A stretch of DNA of 64,000 bases from Callorhinus ursinus (lineage: Eukaryota > Chordata > Mammalia > Carnivora > Otariidae). Below are positions 33,541 to 45,009 of this stretch, piece by piece. Both the position numbers and the translations under genes were made by a program. Each line of letters begins with the position of its first letter. Position 1 is the stretch's first letter. Location: the NCBI RefSeq assembly GCF_003265705.1, contig NW_020312894.1, positions 5,852,118 through 5,916,117 of the forward strand, given 5' to 3'. The notes under the pieces are model-generated. The model saw only the letters and a program-made list of their open reading frames with translations, did no database searches and was not told where the DNA came from.

Positions 33541-33606
33541 ACTTTATTTTTTTAGAGAGGAAGGGAGTGGGGGGCAGAGAGAGAATCTCAGCAGGCTGCA
33601 TGCCCA
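33541..33606 (-). mobile_element. CanSINE fragment
   Basis: TTTATTTTTTTAGAGAGG, then GGGGGCAGAGAGAGAATCTC and AGCAGGCTGCATGCCCAG resemble the body of a complement CanSINE without its head. Confidence 0.5.
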
Positions 33607-33866
33607 GTAAGATAAGAGACCACAAAAAAGCTAAGATCCTCTATACAGATCTCTGGCTGTTGGATGGGTCCTTAAGCAGGATTCACATGAAGGAAAAGAA
33701 GGGGTGGCTCCACTCAACCCACATCTTTAAGTCACAGAATGAACATCTAGAACACAGTGATATTGACAAGTTGATTATTAGAACTTAATACAACATGAAT
33801 AATGCTATTTTCCTCAGGCTTTAAGACAACACATATTATAAAATGCATCAAGATTTCAAAATCAAG

Positions 33867-34221
33867 AGTGCCTGAGTGGCTCAGTCAGTTAAGTGTCCAA
33901 CTCTTTTTTTTTTTTAAGATTTTATTTATTTATTTGACAGAGAGAGACACACAGCGAGAGAGGGAACACAAGCAGGGGGAGTGGGAGAGGGAGAAGCAGG
34001 CTTCCCGCGGAGCAGGGAGCCCGATGCGGGGCTCGATCCCAGGACCCCTGGGATCATGACCTGAGCTGAAGGCAGACGCTTAACGACTGAGCCACCCAGG
34101 CGCCCTTAAGTGTCCAACTCTTGATCTCGACTCATGCCTTGATCTCACCATGGTGAGTTCGAGCCCCGCATTGGGTTTCATGCTGGGCATGGAGCCTACT
34201 TAAAAAAAAAAAAAAAAAAAA
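33867..34221 (+). mobile_element. Old CanSINE, interrupted by a younger one
   Basis: Left part AGTGCCTGAGTGGCTCAGTC through GTGTCCAACTCTT. It resumes after the nested SINE with GATCTCACCATGGTGAGTTC and ends GCCTACTTAAAAAAAA. The interruption is the minus-strand CanSINE at 33906-34105. Confidence 0.92.
33906..34105 (-). mobile_element. CanSINE nested in an older CanSINE, with TSD
   Basis: Complement, near-consensus copy ending GACTGAGCCACCCAGGCGCC. The 17-bp perfect duplication TTAAGTGTCCAACTCTT lies at 33889-33905 and 34106-34122. Confidence 0.96.
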
Positions 34222-34416
34222 TTTTTTTTGAAGATTTTATTTATTTATTTGAGAGAGAGAGAGAGAGCACGAGCAGGGAGGAGGGGCAGAGGCAGAGGGA
34301 GAAGCTGACACCCCGCGGAGCAGGGAGCCCAACCCCATAGGGCTCGATCCCACGACCCTGAGATCATGACCTGAGCTGAAGGCAGACGCTTAACTGACTG
34401 AGCCACCCAGGTGCCA
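34222..34416 (-). mobile_element. CanSINE abutting the nested pair
   Basis: It starts at a T run directly after the older SINE's poly(A) and ends GACTGAGCCACCCAGGTGCC. Insertion next to an existing A tail is a common outcome of L1-driven targeting. Confidence 0.92.
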
Positions 34417-35735
34417 CCCTCTCCCCCAGAAAAGATTTTAAAATCAGAATTTTAAGATGAATGTCTATAGCTATATGTCATATGGGGTCTAAGAGTACCA
34501 CCTGTGCCAAAGAGCAAAACTTATCTCTGGTGGGGGAGGGGAAGTCCTGCATATTTTCATTTAATAAAGCCTAGTCCTTCTTATGATGCTGTCTTCTTTT
34601 CACATCTGTGTAACCCAGACTGGGGCCACCTTGGAAAAGTCCTCCATGATGACCACTCTATGACCTGGAGCCTTCTAGAGCACAGACCCCTGCCCCTATT
34701 CTCTCCTTTTATCTAACCACACCCTGAAGGACACCCTGGTCCTAACATCCTGATCTGCTCTGGAGATAAGACTAAGTGTATGTATTTTACCAGCCGCTAA
34801 AAGCAGGTCTTACACAAGGTGGGGGGCCCAGCGATTTACTGTCTTGAGGCAGCCCACGACACGCTTCTGCCATCCGTGTGTCCCCTTCATAAACCATTTC
34901 TTGTCAGGCTGGACTTCTTGGCCTTTTCCTTCAATCATATGGGCCCTTTGGCCTTTGGAGGTCTTTTTGCATATACCTCCCTTTCACAAACAACATCCAA
35001 AGAATTTGCCCATTTGAACAGTAATAGCATTAAGTTTTGACTTTGCCCAGCTGTGGCCCACTCTGGCTTCTAGATTATTATCCAATAGAGGTTGACAAAA
35101 CCTTTCTTGTGTTGGTGCATTTTTTTTTTTAAACATCTAAACTTAAGATCTATACTTTTGGCTTCAAACAGGTTTTCTTCCTGAAATATAATCCTGACAT
35201 ATAATCATAGAAAAATGACAGATCAGAATCCAAGTCCCAGTGAAAGAGAACACAGGCAGTTGATCCACAGCATGATTATAAAGCTATTACTCATTGTACA
35301 GCACCGAGTGTCCAGCTCCAAGGGTCAAGGGTGAAAGGAGAAGTAACATTTCTTTGAAGTTTTGAGTCTGCGTATAGTACAATGGGCCCGTTTCTTCTCT
35401 GTCGTTCCGGTGTCATTGATTTATCATCAAGCTCAAGTTGACCGTAATGTAAAATGTGCTCATTGCAATGATGAGATTGATTTCGAGGAGGAATTAGAAG
35501 GAAGTGTCCTTGTCTGGAATTGTGGGCATGACTTTCATTTATCTTTGGTCTTTGGGGATTAGAAGAATGGTGATCTCATTGGTCTTGCAGGTGGTTTAAT
35601 TCTCAGAAGACTCTTGGGGATGCCCATTTGTGAAAGAGACTTCACAGCCTGTTTCCCCTCTGTTTGGATCAATTCAGACAACCATTCAGTCTTAACCACT
35701 CAAGTGCTTCTCATGACCACCATGCTCACTCATGG
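34417..35735. other. Flank sequence, unassigned (1.3 kb)
   Basis: 34490-35060 has features suggestive of an old LTR (TTTAATAAAGCC, GTGTCCCCTTCATAAACCAT), but I cannot name it. 35130-35570 is non-repetitive. Its 66-codon plus frame at 35362-35562 has a CAHC...CGHDFH cysteine/histidine pattern but no wider homology I recognise. Confidence 0.35.
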
Positions 35736-37250
35736 CCTCAAGCACGAGTGTGACTGTCGTGAGGAGGGAAACAGACAATAAACAAACACATATAAACAAG
35801 AAAACAAGCAGATGGGTTAAGGGCTCTGCAGAGAGTTACAACAGGGAGAGGGAAGAGCGACCGGGAGGACCTTTAAGATGGGACTCCCCGATGCCTAGGT
35901 GGGCATAAGTCTGGGGGAGCACATTCCATGGGGAGGGACTGGGAAGAGCCAAGAGCTAGCAAGAAGGGTGGGCTTGGTGTGTTTAAGGAACAGGCACAGC
36001 CGCGTGGCTGGTGAAGCATGAACAGTGGAGGATGGAGCAGATCTGGCCTGAGAGGGAGACAGGGATGGGTTTTATTCTGAACGTGGTAGCCAGCCTTGCA
36101 TGTTTAGGCTGAGAGTAGTGACAGATCTAATGTTTTTTGTTTTTTTTTTTTTAAATCTGCCACCTGCTCTACTGCAAGTAGATTGAAGAGGGTCTAAGAG
36201 CCAAGGCAGGAAGACCCACTAGAAGGTGCTGAAGATCTCTGGGGATCAGGGTGTCCTGGTCCGCGCTGGTAGTGGGGGTATGACAGGACCCAGTAATGGG
36301 CTGCAAGTGGGGAGTGAGTGAGGAACAGAGGGGACTCTCATGAGGATTCCTGGATGTTTGGTTTGAAAATCTGGGTGGGGTAGAGCAGCTTATAGAGTTG
36401 GAGGGGATGCAAGAAGGTACCTGCTGTGGGTAAGGGAAGGAAATCAGACATTCTGCTTGCCCTGTTAAGTCTGAGATAATTCCTAGGCATCCAAGAGCCA
36501 TGCCATTAGGCATTTGGATCTAGGGATCTGGCATTCCTGGAGGAGATGAGAGCAGGAGATATGGACTGTGGGTGGGGGGGGGGGGGATGTCAAACACTCA
36601 GCATTTAGAGCCTGGAGACAAGATGGCGTTACAGGGGAGAATGTGCAGAGAGAAAGGGGAAGGGGGCCCAGAACGGACCCTGGTTATGCTGTCAGTTAGG
36701 CTCAGAAGGAGGAGGAGCCGGCAAAGGGAGCTGGGAAGGAGCATCCGAAAGATCAGGTGGGAACTCCAGAAAGTGCTCCCAGAAGGCAGGGGAAGGTGGT
36801 GTTTCATCAGGAAGGAGCGGCCCACTGAACGTTGCTGAGGAATTGGTGTGCAAGCAAAGGAGAGCCCATTTGCTCGGCCATGTGGAGCTCCCGCATGACC
36901 TTGATGCCAGTGCCATTACTAGAGTCGTGAGGCCTGTTTGCAGTGAGGTCAGGAATGGGAGAGAGAGCATAGACATTTATTTCAAGTGCAGATTTGCAGG
37001 CTGATGGGAAAGAAAGTGTTGGAGCAGGGGAAGGGGTGTGGGAGCCCAGCCCTTACCGTAACCAGGGAGTTGGGGGTCAGAGCACCGAGACTCTCACTGA
37101 ATTGGGAGGAACCCTCCCTCCCAAGGATGTGGCTCCTAGAGGCCAGGAGCAGAGTGGGAGCAGGAGGGAGGGGTGCCCGTGGGCTCAGAGGCAGGATTGG
37201 ATGGCTTAAGGGAGACATTTCAGGAATCCTGGGAAGGTCACCCGGATTCC
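35736..37250 (-). mobile_element. L2 LINE, long fragment with reverse-transcriptase region
   Basis: On the plus strand, CAGACAATAAACAAACACAT, then TTTTATTCTGAACGTGGTAG, a TTTGGATCTAGGGATCTGGC block, GGCAAAGGGAGCTGGGAAGG and GTGTTGGAGCAGGGGAAGGG follow the complement of L2 from its 3' UTR into ORF2. It holds poly(T) at about 36136-36151 and a G run at about 36574-36586. Heavily decayed. Confidence 0.65.
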
Positions 37251-38699
37251 AGTACAACATCGCCCAGCCTGGTCACACGCTCTCTTGCAGGGTTCTGTCT
37301 GCAGAGCCCCCATGACTTGTTTCGATGTTACTTCAGGTGATCCAGCTCTTTCCAGAGCCCCCGTGCTCCCAGCTGATGAGGGAGTGGAAGTGGATCACTT
37401 GGGTGGTTTACTGTGGATTATAAGAAGGAGGGAACCGTGTTGGTCTGCATGCTTCCCAGGGAGCCCTGATGTTCATCTGGAAGATGTTCTTCATAAGCAA
37501 CATGGGGTGAAGCCTCTGACCACCACACGCATCCTGGCGCGGGCCCCACGGGAGGAACGAGCCCTGGGAGCTGGATCACAGAAACCCCTTGTGGTGGCGG
37601 GGCTCCGAGTTCTTCAGGAATGCTGGGGGTCCCTTAGTCTAAAACTCCCTCATGTCTTCCAATATCCGTTTGCTCCTTTAAGCTGCTTCACTGTCTTCTA
37701 AAGAACTCTGCTGATTCTGCTCTGTCCCCTTCTCTAATTTCTTGCTGCTTTCTTTCTTTTTGCTCTCATGACTCATGCCACCCCTTGGTGGGGCCCAGTT
37801 TCTTGTTTATGTGCTCCAATTCTCTAGGCCATGAAGCTGGATGACTCCGTGGCATCCGGAGGGACTGAAAGAGTTAAGATGGGTTTTCTACAGGAGCTCT
37901 GTGCTGTTGTGAGGCATTTATGACTGCCTTCCCTGGGCTGTGGAGGGGAAGAGGCAGGAACTAGGAGCTGGGGCTTTGGAGCAGAGGTGTGAGGATTCCA
38001 CGCTGCCTATTCCTAGTAGTGGGATGCTTGGCAAGTAGCTTAACCTTTCTCAGACAGGGCTCCTGAATATGTTGCACAGGCTGCACACTGCACAAGTCTA
38101 CAAGGCTCCACTCATATAGAAGGCTGCATGAATAGCACCCCCTGGGTGTGCTGTGCACACCACCACAGCCCACAGGCAGCGGCCCTGACTCTGTTTCCTT
38201 CCCTGTAAAATAGCTGATGACCTCAAAGCAGAGTCCTTGGGGGAATTATGAAGTCTACCCTCCTGGTCTGATGCAGGGCACAGGATGTTGGTCGAACACG
38301 TGGCACTATTGTGTGACTTTATGACGAAAGGCAGAGGAGTGGCCTTTGTCTTTGGACAGGTTTATGTTTTAGTTTAAGAGACAAGACGAACCCCTTAAAA
38401 ATAACCCCTGGGAGGGACGTGACCCTTGGATGGACACTGTGAGTGTCCTGGTCATGCCCCCTCACCTTAATCGCTCCAGGGCAGACTTGCTAGAGTCCCA
38501 GCACCAGCACAAGCTCTTCCCCAACAGTCCCCGAGGGGCTCTGCTTGCCAACCAAGCTGTCTGTCACCTGTGCGGCAGGTCAGAAGTACCAGAGAACTAA
38601 AGCCCTTGGGAGCAGGCTTAATAGATGAATGCTGGGAGTTGATGCATAAATGCCCCAGCTGTCTCGTCCTCACTGGGATGGCTCAGAGGCAGGCATTTC
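37251..38699. other. Flank sequence, unassigned (1.4 kb)
   Basis: No gene recognised. 37970-38300 has weak MIR-like pieces (GCTTGGCAAGTAGCTTAACC and CTCCTGGTCTGATGCAGGGC). The 138-codon open frame at 37285-37701 has no recognisable domain. Confidence 0.4.
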
Positions 38700-39110
38700 A
38701 CACTGGCTCCCGGTTTCCCCCCACAGGATGAAGCACCTTCCTCCCACAAGGTAGCTGGCTCAAGAAGGCAGGATCCTTGGTGCTTTCCCTCCCTGTCTCA
38801 TTCCCCACTCCCCTGCCCACAGACTTTGCCCCTCCCCAGCAGCTCCTTGCATTCCAATTCTAGCCTCAAGGTTGGTTTCCAGGTGCATCCCAACCAAGGG
38901 GCCGCTGTCGGCTGTGCTCCCGCAGAGCTCCACGGGCATGCCCATCACCTCCCAACACAAGGCTTCTTGCAACCTTGCAGCTGACCGACCTGTTATTGCC
39001 CCTGCACCGGTGCACGCCTTGTGGGCTGAGCCCACGTCTTACTTGATGCTAGAGCCCCAGGACCCAGCACAACGCCTGGCCCACAGAGGCTCAACAGAAC
39101 ATGTGCCAAG
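38700..39110 (+). mobile_element. L2 LINE 3' region
   Basis: CACTGGCTCCCGGTTTCCCC, CCTTGCATTCCAATTCTAGC and, at the end, CAGCACAACGCCTGGCCCAC then AGAGGCTCAACAGAA follow L2 through its 3' UTR (…gcctggcacatagtaggtgctcaat). Confidence 0.6.
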
Positions 39111-39794
39111 TGTGAAATGTGGTATGGGTTCCACTCATGTGGCACGTCTCCGGGGCTAAAATCATCCGAGGGAATGTAGCTCCCCCCGTGGCTGCCGGGG
39201 AATGCGCTTTGTCTTTTTCACTGCACGTTCTACCGAGTGATCATTAAAAATCAAGTCTGTAATTTCAGGCAGATTTCATTACAGAATCTGAAGAAGAGGC
39301 AGGTGAAGGATTCTTGCCAAGGAACTGCCTTCTCCTTTTCCCTGAGGACGTGGATGCCTATGAATCGCCAGATCGGGACACCCTCTGTGTGCAGCCAAGG
39401 TATTGCTGGAGTGGGTGAGAGTGCACCCCAAGGGTGGGAGCCCACCCTCCCTGCTGGCCCAGGGGCTCTGTGTCACTCGGGCATTCTCTGGCAGCCAGGT
39501 GGCCTCACGGCCTGGAACTCACTGTCTCGGGGGAGGGGCTGTCTCTGTGGCCACTTTCTCTATAGCCCCATTATTGAAATATCAACCTACCCTCTGATTA
39601 ATACGAATGCTTCGCACCTGGGTGGTATTTAGTCCCAGCTTCTGGCCATCTGCCTACAATCACTGGCACGTCTTCAGCATGTGTCTTCACAGCGACCCAG
39701 CCCCGGGGTTGGAGCTCCTCATCTTGCTGTACGTTGGTGCCGTCCAGCTTCCCTGTGTCTGTCCCTCCCCAGGCATCACACAGGTCCTAGAGCA
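39111..39794. other. Flank sequence, possible conserved noncoding piece
   Basis: 39170-39340 and 39560-39640 look unique (for example TTTCATTACAGAATCTGAAG and CTCTGATTAATACGAATGCT). No gene is supported. Confidence 0.35.
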
Positions 39795-39955
39795 GGTCCT
39801 CTGACCTGTCAGTGCCTCGGTTTCCTTAACAGGAAAGTGGAGATGATGGAACATACCATACGGAGTTATCGGAGGACTAAATGAGATAGTCCATTTAAAA
39901 CCGTGTAGCACAAGCGCTTACCACTGAGCCAGTGTAAGTTATTACTGTTATTGCT
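39795..39955 (+). mobile_element. MIR SINE fossil
   Basis: TCAGTGCCTCGGTTTCCTTA, then a CAGGAAAGTGGAGATGATGG block and AGGACTAAATGAGATAGTCC follow MIR. Confidence 0.8.
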
Positions 39956-40439
39956 GTCAGCAAAGCCATTCAGTGGTGTGCGGGCATTGCTGTTTGCTTT
40001 CAGACCCCTTTCAAAGTCTAGCATGGATCGTCCCGGACCATCTGGGCGACCTCAGCTCTGAGACACATTTCCAATCAGCTCCCACCGCTTCACCCAGTTC
40101 CCACTGATGACCCTTCTCCTCCCAAATCTCTGGGTTCACTCCTCACCCATCTGAGGGGCACCTGCCCCAACCAGATGGTTCCTCTTCACAACCCTAGCCA
40201 AGGCCAGAGGTTGACCGTGGGGATGGGGTGGAGGCAGCATAAGGACTGGGGAACTATGAAAACATGCGGGATCTGGGTTGAGACCTAACAACAGCTCAAT
40301 ATTGGGCCCAAAGCACGAGCACTGAGAGCAGCACACCGCTCAGGAGGTGGAGGAACGACCCAGGGACAGCCCTTGGCCCAGCCCCCTCCTTCCTCCTGCC
40401 CTCCCCGGCTGCCTTTGTGCCTGGATCCCCAAACCCAGC
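39956..40439. other. Flank sequence, unassigned
   Basis: No gene or confidently named repeat. Confidence 0.4.
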
Positions 40440-40880
40440 CCCTTAATTAACATTCACCATGGCCTGTCTCCAGTCCATCCTTCACTGAAATGCACCCTCA
40501 AGCTTCTTCAATAGACACTTTTATCACCGCGGCTGACATCCTTGACACCCCTGGTCATATGCTACTGCAATATTTATAGGCTTGTGGATTGCAGGTCCCG
40601 ATAAGGGGAGGAAGGCTATGGACGTGCATTAGATGCCAACAATACAAAGTTGAGCTGGGCAGAGCTCAGCTCTCGTTAATGTCTCTGTAAATCATCCAAT
40701 TGCTTCAGGATGCTCAATATTTTCTTATTCATCTTCATTTTTCAAGGGAATAGTGTTCAATCTGTCAAGCCAATTCTTTATAAATGACTTGTCAGTTGTA
40801 GAGGTATCAGGTTGAGTCTCCACGGACCTATGATCATATCAAAGAGCTGGGAAGGCTTGACATATCATGGTAACATCCTA
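40440..40880. promoter_or_regulatory. Candidate conserved noncoding element
   Basis: Unique AT-rich sequence lacking repeat hallmarks, with TTAATTAAC (40442-40450), GATAAGG at about 40600, several homeodomain-like ATTA/TAAT cores, AATCATCCAATTGCTTCAGG and TTCTTTATAAATGACTTGTC. It resembles developmental enhancers by texture only; conservation is inferred, not tested. Confidence 0.3.
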
Positions 40881-41149
40881 CTTCGGGTCCTAATTGATCA
40901 GCAAACACTGGCTGAGCCCTGGCCATGGGCATGCAACTGCTTAGGGGCTGTGGCTACAGAGACCAAAAGAATCAGGCCATCCTTTTCTTAAAAGGTCCCT
41001 TATTTGCAGAAGGAAGCACTTCAGTAAGTCATTACATGGTAACCATTCCACTCCATCAGTGGAAGTGTGTCAAGAGGACCTTGGACAGATCTGGGTGGGA
41101 GTGGATCACCCGTGTGGGGACTCAAGAAAGACTTTGCAAGAGGATGGGC

Positions 41150-41332
41150 TTTTTTTTTTTTTCAAGTTGTGGTAAAATGAAGCATGGTAACATGAAAATT
41201 ACCATTTTAGCCCCTTCTGAGCATACAGTTCAGTACTGTTACATATATTCATATTGTTGTGCAATCAATCAATCCGCAGAACTTTTTCATCTTCCTAAGC
41301 TGCACCCATGAAGCAATAACTCACCATTCTTC

Positions 41333-41364
<32 letters not shown>

Positions 41365-41655
41365 CACCCATTCTGCCTTCTCTCTCTGTGGATTTGACGA
41401 CTCTAGGGACCTCATATACATGGAATCACACGGTATTTGTCTTTAATGTCTGGCTTATTCCACTTAGCATAATGTCTTCAAAGTTCTTCTATATTGTAGC
41501 ATTATGTCAGCATTTCCTTCCTTTTTAAGGCAGAATATTATTCCATTGTATGTATAGAACACATTTTGTTTATCCATTCATCCTTGGATGGGCACGTGGA
41601 TTGTTTCCTCCTCTTGGCTATAGTGAATATTACTGCTATAAACATGAGTACAAAA
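41150..41655 (-). mobile_element. LINE-1 (L1M) 3' UTR with poly(C)
   Basis: TTCAAGTTGTGGTAAAATGA, then CAGAACTTTTTCATCTTCCT, GGAATCACACGGTATTTGTC and CAGAATATTATTCCATTGTA read as the complement of an L1M 3' UTR. A 30-base C homopolymer lies at 41336-41365. Confidence 0.85.
41336..41365 (+). repeat. C30 homopolymer
   Basis: Thirty consecutive C. The length may be an assembly estimate. The G strand could form quadruplex or other structure. Confidence 0.95.
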
Positions 41656-41659
41656 AAAA

Positions 41660-41845
41660 TTTTTTTTGTAAGATTTTATTTATCCATTTGAGGGAGAGAG
41701 AGCATACAACCAGGGGAAGCAGCAGAGGGAGAGGGAGAAGCAGGCTCCCTGCTGAAAAAAGAGCCCAATGTGGGGCTTGATCCCGGGACCCTGAGATCAT
41801 GACCTAAACCGAAGGCAGACACTTAACCCACTGAGCCGCCTAGGG
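41660..41845 (-). mobile_element. CanSINE
   Basis: T run, TAAGATTTTATTTATCCATT, GATCCCGGGACCCTGAGATC and CCCACTGAGCCGCCTAGGG. No clear target-site duplication. It lies at the right end of the L1 fragment. Confidence 0.88.
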
Positions 41846-42589
41846 ACATTGCAAATTTTTTTTTTTTTAATGAGTCTTAAAGAAGTAAGATTTCCCTGGA
41901 ATGACAGAGGAAAGCAGAGACCAGGACATGCAGAGCATGTGCAGAAGCACCAGATCATGACAACATGGTGGGCTCTGGGATGGTATGGGGCATCTATGTT
42001 GCTGGGGCCCAAGCAGGTTGAATAGAATAAGGTGACATAAGGCTGGACAGCTGAGTAAGCTGGGATCATGACATGTCCACAGGCTACCGAAAGGGCCCCT
42101 AGCCACAAGACATCACACTGTGAAAGTTGTTCTTTGATGTCATCTCACTTAGGAATGGAACACATTAAAAGTTTTCTGGATCTCAGTGAAGCACAGTGAG
42201 GTAATAATTTCTAGAGCTCCTGCTCACCAGTCATAGGGACCTAGCCAAATTCACAGTCTGTTGGGCTGCTTTATAAAGCTGGTCTGAAGCCAAAGGAGGA
42301 TTCAACACCAAATCCCACTATATTGTTGGCAAAACCTTCCATAGCTGCTCGGTCCTAAGGATTCCCACCAATTGGGATCCAGTCTAATTCTAAGAGCTCG
42401 GTGGTCTTGGATGGGCTAGTTGACCTCCCTGGATCTCACTGTTCTTATTTGTTACATGATTGGTATGGATGAGTTTTAAGAACCCTTAAAGCTCCCTGAA
42501 GTCTATGCATTCATAAATTCTACTAATGTTAGTGTTAAGTATGATGCCCTGCTCCCCCACGGCTCTGTAAGAATAGAATTCTACAAATC
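41846..42589. other. Flank sequence, partly old repeats
   Basis: 41870-42110 weakly resembles complement L2 3' sequence. 42400-42480 (TTGACCTCCCTGGATCTCAC) is MIR-like. No gene. Confidence 0.35.
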
Positions 42590-42740
42590 ATTGACCTTAG
42601 ACAAATTGCTTAATTTCTCTCTCTCTGTCTTTGTCTGAATCATCATGTGTAAAAAGAGGCATTAGAAATAATACCTGCCATTTTTTCCTGCAGGTCATTG
42701 GGAATAGATAAAAGGAAGCATTCAGAATCAGATGTTACTG
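42590..42740 (+). mobile_element. MIR SINE fossil
   Basis: TTGACCTTAGACAAATTGCT, TAATTTCTCTCTCTCTGTCT and AGAAATAATACCTGCCATTT follow MIR. Confidence 0.75.
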
Positions 42741-42851
42741 CTCCTTTAACAATTTATCTCATCAGGGAGTTTTCCCCACCTCTCAGGCATCCATGTTCAG
42801 TGCATATAATTTCTCTGAGCTCTTTTATCATAAATTCCTGATCTTCCTCTG

Positions 42852-42983
42852 TTTTTTTGGGGGGGAGCGGTGAAGCAGACTCCCCGCTGAGCAGGGAGCC
42901 CAATGTGGGACTTGATCCCAGGACCCTGGATCATGACCTAAGTAGAAGGCAGACGCTTCACCGAATGAGCCACCCAGGTGCCC
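42852..42983 (-). mobile_element. CanSINE, shortened, with TSD
   Basis: Complement head ending GAGCCACCCAGGTG at 42980. The usual AAGATTTTATTTATTTATTT block is missing. Imperfect 11-bp duplication ATCTTCCTCTG (42841-42851) and CTCTTCCTCCG (42984-42994). Confidence 0.88.
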
Positions 42984-43069
42984 CTCTTCCTCCGGTTCTA
43001 ACATCCTCCTTGACTTGTTTGCAGGATAACATCTTCATGACTCATCAGGGAGGGGCCTGTGGGCCTGAA

Positions 43070-43740
43070 CTGAGGTGAGGTCAGGAACAGGTCAGTGAGG
43101 CTCACGCTGGTCCAGCCACAGCAGGCTCTCCCCCGTCTTTGGGACATACCCTGCCTTCCCTGACTTCTCATCTTTGCTTAAGTGCATCCCTTCTGGTGCG
43201 ATGCCTTCCCAGAAGTCCTTTCCATCCTTCACATTATAGATAAAATTTTCCTCCGCCTTGCCCCCCTGCCCGCAACAAGACCAACCTGACCATCCAGGAT
43301 GACATTTTTCTCTCTCCTTTTAGCGAGGCTCACTGGTGTTTTGTCTTCTCATTGTTTACGAACTTGTGTGGCCTCCCCTCTGTCTTAGGCGAGTTCTGAG
43401 AAACAGGTCCTATGAACGAGATTTGTGTGCAGGAAGTTTTGGGGCAGAATCCTTCAGATCAGCCTCTTAGAGGGTGGATGGGGGGCGGAGTGGAGGAAGC
43501 AGGATTTGGCAAAAGAAGGCCCTGAGCGGTGATACGGTCTCGACACCGGCCTTCGCCCATGACATGGGGCACTGGAGCTGGGCCTACCTGGCATCCAGCC
43601 TCTGGCCTCTCAGCCACCGGCAGGGAGGGAGCGGGTCTGCGCGTGCGCATTTGCCTACCCTAGCTAGCACGGCGTCTAGCAGGTGGTGGGCCCTTAGCAA
43701 ATAGTTGTTAAATGAGTGAATAAATCAACAAATGAGCAGC
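43070..43740 (+). mobile_element. L2 LINE 3' fragments
   Basis: CTTCCCAGAAGTCCTTTCCA (43200s) and the end CTAGCACGGCGTCTAGCAGG with GTTAAATGAGTGAATAAATC follow L2 3' UTR pieces. The middle (43400-43630) is unassigned. Confidence 0.5.
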
Positions 43741-43922
43741 CCAGAGCTGCTCAGCTTCAGTCGTCATTTTGTGTTTTAATTTGCAAATAATTTTTTTAGT
43801 CCCATTGTTTTTGTTCTCTTTTTAAAAAATATTACATATTAATGTGGGCAGTTAACTCTAGGTCTTTGCTCGTCTCTCTGCCTGGTGTTTCCTGGGACAG
43901 TCTTGGGAGGAGTACTATTTTT

Positions 43923-44110
43923 TTTTTTTTAAAGATTTTACTTATTTGAGAGAGAGAATGAGACAGAGAGAACATGAGAGGGGGGAGGTCAGAGAGAGAA
44001 GCAGACTCCCCGCCGAGCAGGGAGCCCGAGGCAGGACTCGATCCCGGGACTCCAGGATCATGACCTGAGCCGAAGGCAGTCGCCCAACCGACTGAGCCAC
44101 CCAGGTGCCC
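43923..44110 (-). mobile_element. CanSINE with TSD
   Basis: T run and TAAAGATTTTACTTATTTGA, ending CGACTGAGCCACCCAGGTGC. The 15-bp duplication AGGAGTACTATTTTT (43908-43922) and AGGAATACTATTTTT (44111-44125) has one mismatch. Confidence 0.94.
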
Positions 44111-44125
44111 AGGAATACTATTTTT

Positions 44126-44680
44126 TACTTGATGGTAAAATATACACAACATAAAATACTCCTTTAACTGTTTTACGTGTATAGTTAAGTGGCTTTAATC
44201 ACGTTCACATTGTTGTTCAGCTGTCCCCACTACTCATGTTCAGAACTTTTTCATCCCCAATTAACACTCTGCGCCCATTAAACAATTACTCTTCCTTTTC
44301 TCTTTCTCCCACCTCCTGGGAGCTCCTCTGTTCTACTTTTTGTCTCTATTCATTTGCTTATTTCAGGCATAGCATATAAGTAGAATCATATAATGTTTAT
44401 TCTTCTGTGTCTGGTTTATATTTTACTTTGCATAATGTCTTCAAGGTTCAACCATGTTGTAGCCTGTGCCAGAATTTCCTTCCTGTTTAAGGCCGAATAA
44501 TATTCCGTTGTATGGATGGACCACGTTTTGTTGATCTGTTCATCCATCAACGGACATTTCAGTTGGTTACTTGTAAGCTTTTGGCTATTGTGACTCACGC
44601 TATGAACACTGGTGTACAAGATTCTGAGTCCTTGAATTCAATTGTTTTGGGTATATGCCTAGATCCATTTTTAAAAAAGA
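44126..44680 (-). mobile_element. LINE-1 (L1M) 3' UTR
   Basis: GATGGTAAAATATACACAAC, CACATTGTTGTTCAGCTGTC, TTTTCATCCCCAATTAACAC, GAATAATATTCCGTTGTATG and TGTTCATCCATCAACGGACA read as the complement of an L1M 3' UTR. Confidence 0.85.
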
Positions 44681-45009
44681 GATTTCTTCCCTTCTTTTCC
44701 AGAGGTGAAAACTTCAGCCTGAGGGAATAAAAGCCTTCCATTGTATATTTGAAGTTTTTATTTATAGGACATATTAATAGGACAAGAAATCCTTTTTGAA
44801 ATAAGGTCTCTGCTTCATGCTATCCACCAGAAGAAATTGCGGCAGGCTTGACATTGTAGCGTTCATAAATCATGGCAAATTTTTGCACATATGTGTTTAT
44901 GTTCTTTGGAGGTAGGGCATCTATACCTGTCCTCAGATCTTCATCTTTGAAGCCAATGACCAGTTGAGTCTTTCCAACATCACATCTTTCTGATACCGAG
45001 TCTTCTGCC
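44681..45009. other. Flank sequence, unassigned
   Basis: About 330 bp with no gene or named repeat. Confidence 0.4.
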
